A stretch of 38,354 nt of DNA, taken from assembly GCA_964355015.1 (NCBI GenBank), contig CAYHCE010000029.1, forward strand, positions 1 to 38,354. The letters run 5' to 3'. The stretch is from CAYHCE01 sp964355015. Lineage in GTDB: Bacteria > Cyanobacteriota > Cyanobacteriia > PCC-6307 > Cyanobiaceae. The translations under genes and the position numbers were made by a program. Below, piece by piece: positions 31,976 to 38,354 of the stretch (the stretch's first letter is position 1; each line of letters opens with the position of its first letter). Below the pieces are notes generated by a model. That model was not told the origin of the DNA and made no database searches. It worked only from the letters and a program-made list of their open reading frames with translations.

Positions 31976-32842
31976 ATGATCCTTGCCGCCGCCACGCCAG
32001 CTCCGGGGTTCCTCGTGTCCTGCTGGCATGCCCTCGTGCTCGGGATCGTGCAGGGACTGACTGAGTTTCTGCCGATCAGCAGCACGGCTCACCTCAAGGT
32101 CGTGCCGGTGCTGCTGGGCTGGGGTGATCCGGGGGTGGCGGTTACGGCTGTGATCCAGCTGGGCAGCATCGCGGCGGTGATCGTCTACTTCCGCCGCGAC
32201 CTCGCCGTCGTCGTCGCCGGCTTCAGCCGGGCGTTCCGCCATGGGCAATGGAGCGATCCCTCTGCCCGGCTCGGACTGGCCATGGCCATCGGCACGCTGC
32301 CGATCGTGCTGGCCGGCCTCGCGATCAAACGCTTCTGGCCAGCCTACGAGCAGTCACAGCTGCGCGGCCTCAGCTCGATCGGCATCGTCTCGATCGTGAT
32401 GGCCCTGCTGCTGGCCCTGGCCGAAACCGTGGGTCGCCGGCAGCGGGATCTGCCCAGCGTGCGCCCTGTGGACGGCCTGCTCGTCGGTCTGGCCCAGACC
32501 CTGGCCCTGATCCCGGGAGTGTCCCGCTCCGGCAGCACCCTGACGGCCTCCCTGTTCGATGGCTGGGAGCGTGCCGCCGCGGCCCGGTTCTCCTTCCTGC
32601 TCGGCATCCCGGCGATCACCCTGGCTGGCCTGGTGGAGCTCAAGTCGGCCTTCGCAGAGGGGGCCAGCCTCGGCCCGGTGCCGCTGCTGGTAGGGATCGT
32701 CTCGGCCACGCTCGTGTCGTGGCTGGCGATCGCCTGGCTGCTCCGCTTCCTGCAGAACCACAGCACCTGGGTGTTCGTCGGTTACCGGCTGGTGTTCGGC
32801 CTCTTCCTGCTGGTGTGGGTCTGGAGGATGGGGCCGGCCTGA
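31976..32842 (+). CDS. uppP: Undecaprenyl-diphosphatase
   Basis: A 288-residue membrane enzyme (BacA/UppP) that dephosphorylates undecaprenyl pyrophosphate to recycle the lipid carrier for peptidoglycan and other envelope glycans; it also confers bacitracin tolerance. Both active-site motifs are present: GIVQGLTEFLPISSTAHL near the N-terminus and ALIPGVSRSGSTLTASLF near residue 180. About eight membrane helices fit the family. The ATG at 31976 gives the standard N-terminus; in-frame extension to 31787 overlaps the divergent DUF3120 gene. A GCCCCG/CGGGGC stem (31931-31936, 31947-31952) in the leader may be structural. The next gene follows after 36 nt. Confidence 0.95.
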   Translation: MILAAATPAPGFLVSCWHALVLGIVQGLTEFLPISSTAHLKVVPVLLGWGDPGVAVTAVIQLGSIAAVIVYFRRDLAVVVAGFSRAFRHGQWSDPSARLGLAMAIGTLPIVLAGLAIKRFWPAYEQSQLRGLSSIGIVSIVMALLLALAETVGRRQRDLPSVRPVDGLLVGLAQTLALIPGVSRSGSTLTASLFDGWERAAAARFSFLLGIPAITLAGLVELKSAFAEGASLGPVPLLVGIVSATLVSWLAIAWLLRFLQNHSTWVFVGYRLVFGLFLLVWVWRMGPA

Positions 32843-32878
32843 GGTCCCAGACTGGATGCCGTTCGTTCTGTCGGCCCC

Positions 32879-34282
32879 GTGTGGACTGAGCCCTCCGCTG
32901 GCCTGCCCCTGGCCACTGCGGATCCAGCACGCTCGCCCCAACCGGCGGTGGTGGTCCCGGCGGTGGTGGCCACGGTGGAGCCTGGATCGATCGGCGAGGA
33001 GCTCGGATTCCAGCCCGGCGATCGTCTGATCAGCATCAACGGCATCCGCCCCAGGGATCTGATCGATTTCCGGATGCTGGTCGGGGAAGAGGAGCTCGTT
33101 CTGGAGGTGGAGGACCCCGACGGCAGCCTGCACCGGCTCGACATCGAGAAGGATCCCGACGAAGGGCTGGGGCTGGGGTTCACCGAGGCCCTCTTCGATG
33201 GCCTGCGCCAGTGCAACAACCACTGCGCCTTCTGCTTCATCGATCAACAGCCGCCGGGCCGGCGCCGGAGCCTCTACGTCAAGGACGACGACTACCGCCT
33301 GAGCTTCCTCTACGGCTCGTACCTCACCCTCACCAACCTCACCGGCGCAGACTGGGACCGGATCGAGCAGCAGCGGCTCTCGCCACTGTTCGTGTCGGTC
33401 CATGCCACCGACCCTGAGCTGCGCAGCCGTCTGCTGGTCAATCCACGAGCCGGCCTGCTGCCCGACCAGCTGCGCTGGTTCTCCGAGCGACGGCTGCAGA
33501 TCCATGGTCAGGTGGTCGTGTGTCCGGGTCTGAACGATGGCGCGGCTCTCGAGCGCACGCTCACGGATCTGGCGTCCTTCGGCGGCGGCCCCTGGCCGGC
33601 CGTGCTCTCGGCGGCCGTGGTGCCGGTGGGCCTGACCCGCTTCCGCCCGCCGGGGGATGGCCTGCTGCCGGTCGATCCCACCTGTGCCCGGCGGGTGATC
33701 GACCTGGTGGAGAGGCTGCAGGAGGGCTTCCGGCAGCGTCTCGGCAGTCGCTTCGCCTGGCTCTCCGACGAGTGGTATCTGCTCGCCGGCCTGCCTCTGC
33801 CGGAGCGGGAGGCTTACGAGGACCTGCCTCAGCAGGAGAACGGCGTTGGCAGCATCCGGGCCTTTCTGGAGGCGCTGGATCGGGCCAGCCGCCGCCTGCC
33901 TGAGCGTCTGAGCCGCCCCCGGCGCCTCGGCTGGGTGGTGGGGGGCCTGGTGGCCGGGGCCCTGGCGCCGGTGGTGGACCGGCTGAATGGCGTCGAGGGG
34001 CTGGAGCTGCTCCTGCATGGACTGCCCAGTCCCTACTGGGGGCAGACACAGGTGGTCACGGGCCTGCTCACCGGGTCCGATCTGCTGGAAGGGCTGGCGG
34101 GACGGGACCTGGGCGAGGAGTTGTTGCTGCCGGCGGTGATGCTGCGCCAGGGGGAGCCGGTGTTCCTCGATGATCTGAGTCTCGAGACATTGGCTGACCG
34201 CCTGCCGGTGCCGATCCGGCTGGTGCAGGGGGCGGATGACTTCGTGGCTGCCTGCCTGGGCAAGACAGCCAGGCTTCTTTAA
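32879..34282 (+). CDS. PDZ-radical SAM-DUF512 protein (TIGR03279 family)
   Basis: A 467-residue protein of a family described as a cyanobacterial Fe-S oxidoreductase. Order: a PDZ-like domain about residues 25-95 (VVATVEPGSIGEELGFQPGDRLISINGIRPRDLIDF), the radical SAM motif C112, C116, C119 in RQCNNHCAFCFIDQ, a barrel with YLTLTNL, PLFVSVHATDPELRSRLL and GQVVVCPGLNDG, then DUF512 (RFRPPGDGL, DEWYLLAGLPLPERE, GLVAGALAPVVDRL, TGLLTGSDLLEGLAGRDLGEELLLPAVMLRQGEPVFLDD). The substrate is unknown. The start is GTG at 32879. A short hairpin (34254-34274) with a T-rich tail overlaps the stop. It probably shares a transcript with uppP. Confidence 0.9.
   Translation: MWTEPSAGLPLATADPARSPQPAVVVPAVVATVEPGSIGEELGFQPGDRLISINGIRPRDLIDFRMLVGEEELVLEVEDPDGSLHRLDIEKDPDEGLGLGFTEALFDGLRQCNNHCAFCFIDQQPPGRRRSLYVKDDDYRLSFLYGSYLTLTNLTGADWDRIEQQRLSPLFVSVHATDPELRSRLLVNPRAGLLPDQLRWFSERRLQIHGQVVVCPGLNDGAALERTLTDLASFGGGPWPAVLSAAVVPVGLTRFRPPGDGLLPVDPTCARRVIDLVERLQEGFRQRLGSRFAWLSDEWYLLAGLPLPEREAYEDLPQQENGVGSIRAFLEALDRASRRLPERLSRPRRLGWVVGGLVAGALAPVVDRLNGVEGLELLLHGLPSPYWGQTQVVTGLLTGSDLLEGLAGRDLGEELLLPAVMLRQGEPVFLDDLSLETLADRLPVPIRLVQGADDFVAACLGKTARLL
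34254..34280 (+). terminator. Weak hairpin at the end of the TIGR03279 gene
   Basis: GCCTGG (34254-34259), a 9-nt loop and CCAGGC (34269-34274) are followed by TTCTTT. The stem is short and lies in the last codons, so it is a weak terminator candidate before tolC. Confidence 0.35.
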
Positions 34283-34310
34283 GCTCTCGCGGTAAACACA
34301 GGTCTAGGGC

Positions 34311-36029
34311 GTGCGGCGCTACCTCCTTGCTTCGGCAGCTTTCGCAGGGATGGCACTGATCCCCTCCGCTCCCGTTCCCGTCAGGGCTCAGGACACGCCT
34401 CCGCCCGCCAGAATTCCTCCTCTCCCTCCCCTGCAGCTGGCCCCGGAGGTCAAGGGGAACCGTCCGAAGTCGGATCCCACCGTTCTGGCCCCGGCGGCCA
34501 AGCAGCTGGAGCCGTCCCTGCAGCCCCTGGCGTCGCCCCCCTCCCTGGCCCTGCCCACCAGGCCCCCCCAGGTGCAGATCCTGCAGCTGCGTCCCCTGGG
34601 GCTGCGCGAGGTCGAGACGCTGGCGGAGGTCAACAACCCGAACCTCAAGGCGGTGGCCTCCCAGGTCGACCAGGCGAAGTCGAATCTGCGCGCCCAGATC
34701 GCGGCCTGGTATCCCAACATCGATCTCAACGCAAGCGGGTTTCCGGCGCTGAGCAACAACTACCGCTTCAGCTACGATCCTTCCACCAATTCAAATCGTT
34801 TTTTTTCCAGCAGCCCCGAATCGATCACCAAGGGTCAGACTCTCGGAGCTGGAATGAATGTCAGAATCAACTGGGATCTGATCAATCCCCAGCGTGTTCC
34901 ACAGATCGCGGCCGCCCGGGATCAGTTCGAGCAGGCCCAGAACCAGTATCTGATCGCCCTGCGCGATCTGCGGCTCCAGGTGGCCGAGGCTTACTTCGAT
35001 CTCCAGCTGGCCGATGAGAACGTTCGCATCGGTCAGGAGTCGGTGCGGGCTTCGTTGGTCAGCCTCAAGGATGCCCGGGCCCGCTTCCAGGCCGGAGTCT
35101 CCACCAAGCTGGAAGTGCTGCAGGCCGAAACCCAGCTGGCCCGCGACGAGCAGCTGCTCACCCAGGCCCTGGCCAATCAGTCGACGTCACGCCGCACCCT
35201 GGCCTCTCTGCTCGATCTGCCCCAGGACGTGACCCCCACGGCCAAGGAGCCGGCCCGGGTGGTGGGCTCCTGGCTTCCCTCCCTGCAGGAGAGCATCGTG
35301 GCGGCCTATGCCTTCCGGGAAGAGCTCGATCAGGTGATTCTGCAGATCTCGATCGCCAACAGCTCGGCGAACGCCGCGATCGGTTCGGTGCAGCCCTTCC
35401 TGAGCATCGTCAACAGCTTCGGCTGGGATCGCTCCAACGGTCAGACGGGCGTCCCGGTCGAGAACTCCATCGACATGGGTGCCTACACCTACGGACTCGA
35501 TAATACCGTCGGCCTCAATCTCCGCTGGAACCTCTTCGATGGTGGCCGCGCCGCCGCCGAGTATCGCCGTAACAAGCAGGCCGCCGAAGAGCAGCGATTC
35601 ACCTTCGCCAGCAGGCGCGATTCGATCCGCCTGGAGGTGGAAACCAGCTTCTACAGGCTGCTCCAGAACAGCCGTGACATCACCACCACCTCGCGGGAAG
35701 TGATCTCGGCGCGGGAGGCTCTGCGTCTGGCCCGCCTGCGTTTTCAGGCCGGCGTCACCACCCAGCGGGAAGTGGTGGACACCCAGCGTGACCTCACCCA
35801 GGCCGAGGTGAGCTACGCCCGCTCCGTCACCGACTACAACCGCGCCCTGGCCCAGTTGCGTCGCCGCACCGGACTCGATCAGGTGGCTTTCTGCAAGCCT
35901 CCGGTGCTGCCCTCGGCGAGACCCGCCGCCGACCCCGCCACGCAGGTGCCGGTGGAGCCCCAGCCCCTGATCCAGGCCTGTCAGGCCGAGGTCCGCAGCT
36001 CCGACGGCAAGGGTCCGCTCTCCCCCTGA
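34311..36029 (+). CDS. TolC-family outer-membrane efflux protein
   Basis: A 572-residue outer-membrane channel of the TolC family, used by type I secretion and multidrug efflux pumps. A signal peptide (RRYLLASAAFAGMALIPSA) is cut near residue 26 (VRAQ). A long Pro-rich stretch runs to about residue 95. Two OEP repeats follow: the first starts near LGLREVETLAEVNNPNLKAVASQVDQAKSNLRAQIAAWYPNID, the second near ESIVAAYAFREELDQVI, each with long amphipathic helices rich in Gln and Ala (RDQFEQAQNQYLIALRDLRLQVAEAYFDLQLADENVRIGQ; ALRLARLRFQAGVTTQREVVDTQRDLTQAE). The start is GTG at 34311. The PucC-like gene follows after 46 nt. Confidence 0.92.
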   Translation: MRRYLLASAAFAGMALIPSAPVPVRAQDTPPPARIPPLPPLQLAPEVKGNRPKSDPTVLAPAAKQLEPSLQPLASPPSLALPTRPPQVQILQLRPLGLREVETLAEVNNPNLKAVASQVDQAKSNLRAQIAAWYPNIDLNASGFPALSNNYRFSYDPSTNSNRFFSSSPESITKGQTLGAGMNVRINWDLINPQRVPQIAAARDQFEQAQNQYLIALRDLRLQVAEAYFDLQLADENVRIGQESVRASLVSLKDARARFQAGVSTKLEVLQAETQLARDEQLLTQALANQSTSRRTLASLLDLPQDVTPTAKEPARVVGSWLPSLQESIVAAYAFREELDQVILQISIANSSANAAIGSVQPFLSIVNSFGWDRSNGQTGVPVENSIDMGAYTYGLDNTVGLNLRWNLFDGGRAAAEYRRNKQAAEEQRFTFASRRDSIRLEVETSFYRLLQNSRDITTTSREVISAREALRLARLRFQAGVTTQREVVDTQRDLTQAEVSYARSVTDYNRALAQLRRRTGLDQVAFCKPPVLPSARPAADPATQVPVEPQPLIQACQAEVRSSDGKGPLSP

Positions 36030-36075
36030 CCGTCGGCCCTTGATAGCGTCGCTGCCGGAACGATCCCCCTTCCGA

Positions 36076-37476
36076 ATGACCGATCCGTCGCAGCCGCGCC
36101 CCGGGCTCTCGATCCTGAGCACGGTGCGGCTGGGGATCTTCCAGGGCAGCCTAGGTTTCCTGGCGGTGATCTTCGCCGGTCTGCTGAACCGGGTGATGAT
36201 CAGCGAGCTCGGGTTTCCAGGCCTGCTGGTGGGTGGGGCCCTCGCCTTCGAGCAGTTCGTCGCCCCTTCCCGGGTGCTGTTCGGCCAGATCTCCGATGCC
36301 CGTCCCCTGGGCGGCCGCCATCGCACGCCTTACATCTGGCTCGGGGCCGCGATCTTCTCTGGGCTGGCGGTTCTGGTGGTGCCGGTCATCTTTCGGCTGG
36401 CCGCGGCGTTCGCTGTCGACGATGGCAGCGGCATCGTCCTCGGGATCGTTCTGCTCTGTGCCCTGTTCGCCGCCTACGGACTGGCGGTGTCGATGGCCAC
36501 CACCCCCTACCTGGCGCTGGTGATCGATCGCACCCAGGAGCCGGAGCGCCCCCGTGCCGTCGGCATCATCTGGTGCATGCTCACCGTTGGCATCGTCGTC
36601 GGGGCCGTGGTGATCTCCCGCAGCCTGCGGGATCTCGACGGTGTGAGTGATCCGGTCGTTCTGGAGGCGGTGCTCTCCTCGTTCATGGTGCGGGCGGCCC
36701 TGGCGGTCTTCGGCCTCACCGTTCTGGCCACCTGGGGGATCGAACCGTCCACCCCTGCCGCGACGACGATCGCGGGCGGCGCCAGGGACGATGCCATCAC
36801 CCTGACGCAGGCCTGGCGGTTGATCACCTCCAGCCGTCAGGTGGCGGTCTTCTTTCTGTTCCTCCTCCTTTTCACCCTGGCGCTCTTCCTGCAGGACCCT
36901 GTCCTCGAGAGCTATGGGGCCGAGGTCTTCGCCATGCCGATCGCCGCGACGGCCTCCCTCAACGCCTTCTGGGGCTGCGGGACCCTTGTGGGTCTGGTCC
37001 TTGCGGGCTGGCTGATCGTGCCGCGGCTCGGCAAGTACGCCACGGCCCGGCTGGGCTGCCAGCTGATCCTGGTCTCGATGCTGCTGCTCCTGCTGAGCGG
37101 CCTTTCCCGTCAGGTCCCCGCCCTGCAGGCTGTCCTGCTGCTGTTCGGTCTGGCTTCCGGCATCGGCACCAACAGCACCCTCTGTCTGATGCTGGACCTC
37201 ACCCTGCCGGAGGCGGCCGGCACCTTCGTCGGCGTCTGGGGCCTGGCCCAGGCCTTCTCCCGCGCCGCGGCCAAGCTGCTCGGAGGGGGATTGCTCGATC
37301 TGGGTCGTGCCATCATCCCTGGCCAGGGGCCTTTCCCGCCCTATGCCCTGGTTTTTGGGGTGGCCGCACTCTTCGCATTCGCGGCACTGAGGGTCCTGTA
37401 CCGAGTCAACGTGCACCGGTTCCGGGACGACACCGGCCGAAGCCTCAGCCAGGTCCTTTCCACGGAACTCGGATGA
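36076..37476 (+). CDS. PucC/BCH1-family MFS carrier
   Basis: A 466-residue membrane protein of the BCH/PucC branch of the major facilitator superfamily, with 12 membrane segments. Markers are TVRLGIFQGSLGFLAVIFAGLLNRVMISELG, APSRVLFGQISDARPLGGRHRTPYIWLG and YGLAVSMATTPYLALVIDRT. In phototrophic bacteria PucC and relatives help assemble light-harvesting complexes; cyanobacterial members are thought to handle chlorophyll or its assembly, without a firmly known substrate. The ATG at 36076 (MTDPSQPRPGLSIL) is preferred over an upstream start at 36040. Its stop overlaps the next gene start (ATGA, 37473-37476). Confidence 0.9.
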   Translation: MTDPSQPRPGLSILSTVRLGIFQGSLGFLAVIFAGLLNRVMISELGFPGLLVGGALAFEQFVAPSRVLFGQISDARPLGGRHRTPYIWLGAAIFSGLAVLVVPVIFRLAAAFAVDDGSGIVLGIVLLCALFAAYGLAVSMATTPYLALVIDRTQEPERPRAVGIIWCMLTVGIVVGAVVISRSLRDLDGVSDPVVLEAVLSSFMVRAALAVFGLTVLATWGIEPSTPAATTIAGGARDDAITLTQAWRLITSSRQVAVFFLFLLLFTLALFLQDPVLESYGAEVFAMPIAATASLNAFWGCGTLVGLVLAGWLIVPRLGKYATARLGCQLILVSMLLLLLSGLSRQVPALQAVLLLFGLASGIGTNSTLCLMLDLTLPEAAGTFVGVWGLAQAFSRAAAKLLGGGLLDLGRAIIPGQGPFPPYALVFGVAALFAFAALRVLYRVNVHRFRDDTGRSLSQVLSTELG

Positions 37477-38282
37477 CTTCCACCCTCCCGTCCCTTCCCC
37501 CTCCGGAGGCCCTGCCTCTGAAGGACCTGCTGGATGCGGTCGGAGAGCGGCAGCGGGCGGATTTCGGCCACATGGCCTCGGAAGCCAAGCCTGATGGCAG
37601 CCTGATCACGGCCTGTGACCGCTGGAGCGACCAGGCTCTGGTCAGCGGATTGCAACGGCTCTATCCCGGCGAGGGGGTGCTGAGCGAGGAGGGCCGCCAC
37701 GTGGTTCCCTCCACCCCCGCCTTCTGGGTTGTGGATCCCCTGGACGGCACCACCAATTTCGCCGCGGGCATTCCCTACTGGGCGATCTCGATGGCCCGGT
37801 TCGAAGCCGGGGTTCCGGTTCTGGGTGTGCTGGACGTGCCGCCTCTGCGCCAGCGCATCGTGGCGATCCGGGGGCAAGGGGCCTGGCGGAACGGCAAACG
37901 CCTTCTGCCGCCTGCGGATCAGCAGCAGGTTTCCGCCTGTGCCTCCCTCTGCAGTCGGTCGATCGGCGTTCTGCAGAAGCTGCCCGACCGGCGCTTCCCC
38001 GGCAAGATCCGCCTGCTGGGGGTCGCCAGCCTGAATCTGGTGAGCGTGGCCATGGGCCAGACGGTGGCCGCTCTGGAGGCCACGCCCAAGATCTGGGATC
38101 TGGCTGCCGCCTGGCTGGTGCTGACGGAGCTGGACTGCCCCCTGCGCTGGCTGGTGCGTAGTCCGCAGCCGCTGCAGCCGGGTGAAAGCCATGCCACCAC
38201 GGACTTTCCCGTGTTGGCGGCCAGCAACCAGGCCACCCTTGAGCAGTTCATGCCCTGGGCCGAAGCCCTGGTGGCGCCCTGA
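37473..38282 (+). CDS. Inositol monophosphatase family protein
   Basis: A 269-residue Mg2+-dependent phosphatase of the IMPase/CysQ superfamily. The motifs are visible: LSEEG (metal-binding Glu), the DPLDGTTNFAAGIPYWAIS site (WVVDPLDGTTNF) with the catalytic Asp residues, GVLDVPPLRQR, and the late motif IWDLAAAWLVLTELD (the WDxAA site). Substrate could be inositol phosphate, histidinol phosphate, PAP or FBP; the sequence alone does not decide. The ATG at 37473 overlaps the carrier gene stop by 4 nt (ATGA), so the two are translationally coupled; a functional link to the PucC-like protein is inference only. Confidence 0.92.
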   Translation: MTSTLPSLPPPEALPLKDLLDAVGERQRADFGHMASEAKPDGSLITACDRWSDQALVSGLQRLYPGEGVLSEEGRHVVPSTPAFWVVDPLDGTTNFAAGIPYWAISMARFEAGVPVLGVLDVPPLRQRIVAIRGQGAWRNGKRLLPPADQQQVSACASLCSRSIGVLQKLPDRRFPGKIRLLGVASLNLVSVAMGQTVAALEATPKIWDLAAAWLVLTELDCPLRWLVRSPQPLQPGESHATTDFPVLAASNQATLEQFMPWAEALVAP

Positions 38283-38291
38283 GTGTTTCTA

Positions 38292-38329
38292 CTCCCCCTT
38301 GCCAGGGGAGGGGTAAGTGGTGGTATGGT
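38292..38329 (+). promoter_or_regulatory. Hairpin and promoter-like elements at the window end
   Basis: CTCCCC (38292-38297) and GGGGAG (38305-38310) form a 6-bp stem just after the phosphatase stop. TTGCCA (38299-38304) and TATGGT (38324-38329, preceded by TGG as an extended -10) could be a promoter with a long 19-nt spacer for a gene beyond the window. The last 25 nt contain a purine-rich GGAGCCGGAAGG; no gene can be named. Confidence 0.3.
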
Positions 38330-38354
38330 TTTGGACTGCGCAGGAGCCGGAAGG

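Noticed and set aside
32354..34018. 554-codon open frame opposite uppP and the radical SAM gene
   Set aside because: It is a Gln/His/Arg-rich shadow of genes with conserved catalytic motifs.
38283..38354. Start of a stable RNA gene at the window end
   Set aside because: The last bases do not match any tRNA, tmRNA, SRP or RNase P start that I can recognise; too little sequence is visible.

Overview
The window is a gene-dense, high-GC piece of a cyanobacterial chromosome. The gene content points to the Synechococcus/Cyanobium picocyanobacterial group. Oxygenic-phototroph markers include psbU, ndhO, a CRR7-type NDH-1 factor, crtQ, btpA, a PucC-family carrier and the cyanobacterial families DUF751, DUF3120, DUF4346 and TIGR03279. 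I see no rRNA, tRNA, insertion sequence, prophage or CRISPR array. Assignments rest on reading translated proteins and motifs by eye; no database search was run.

Layout. 1-3567: two tandem SLH-domain porins of the outer membrane, the first cut by the window edge, each followed by a clear terminator-like hairpin. 3698-8810: a DnaJ-domain protein, ndhO, a CPA1-type antiporter and a TIGR01777 epimerase, then a minus-strand run (TPR protein, lipid-A-disaccharide-synthase-like protein, small membrane protein). 8873-16306: an IscA-type Fe-S carrier divergent from crtQ, followed by an SRPBCC protein and a lipoprotein; facing them is a minus-strand run DUF751-rbfA-GH3-GT2/TPR-hemD. 16390-22100: a GST, CRR7, aroK, a tandem-domain pterin synthase coupled to a RibD-like reductase, a small exported protein, a FemAB/DUF482 protein and DUF4346. 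22184-26872: a B12-radical SAM protein, a 30-residue membrane peptide resembling PetL, an MFS carrier and rimO. 26942-30894: btpA coupled to a VKOR-thioredoxin fusion, then nadB and psbU. 31111-38282: DUF3120, uppP, a PDZ-radical SAM protein, tolC, a PucC-like carrier and an inositol-monophosphatase-like enzyme.

How the genes fit together. Much of the content supports the photosynthetic membrane: PSII stability (psbU), disulfide formation (VKOR), PSI biogenesis (btpA), cyclic electron flow (ndhO, crr7), perhaps cytochrome b6f (petL candidate), carotenoid and tetrapyrrole synthesis (crtQ, hemD) and Fe-S supply (iscA). A second theme is the envelope: porins, tolC, uppP, the GH3 and FemAB-like proteins, and an LpxB-like protein. 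Many neighbours overlap by 4 nt, which suggests translational coupling.

Most of the window looks like ordinary core genome. The points most worth a second look are the symmetric dyad between iscA and crtQ, the degenerate first domain of the tandem pterin synthase with its coupled reductase, the 18-bp in-frame repeats in the IscA N-terminus, the petL-like small gene, and the psbU terminator sitting in the nadB leader. I did not find a clearly new multi-gene system.
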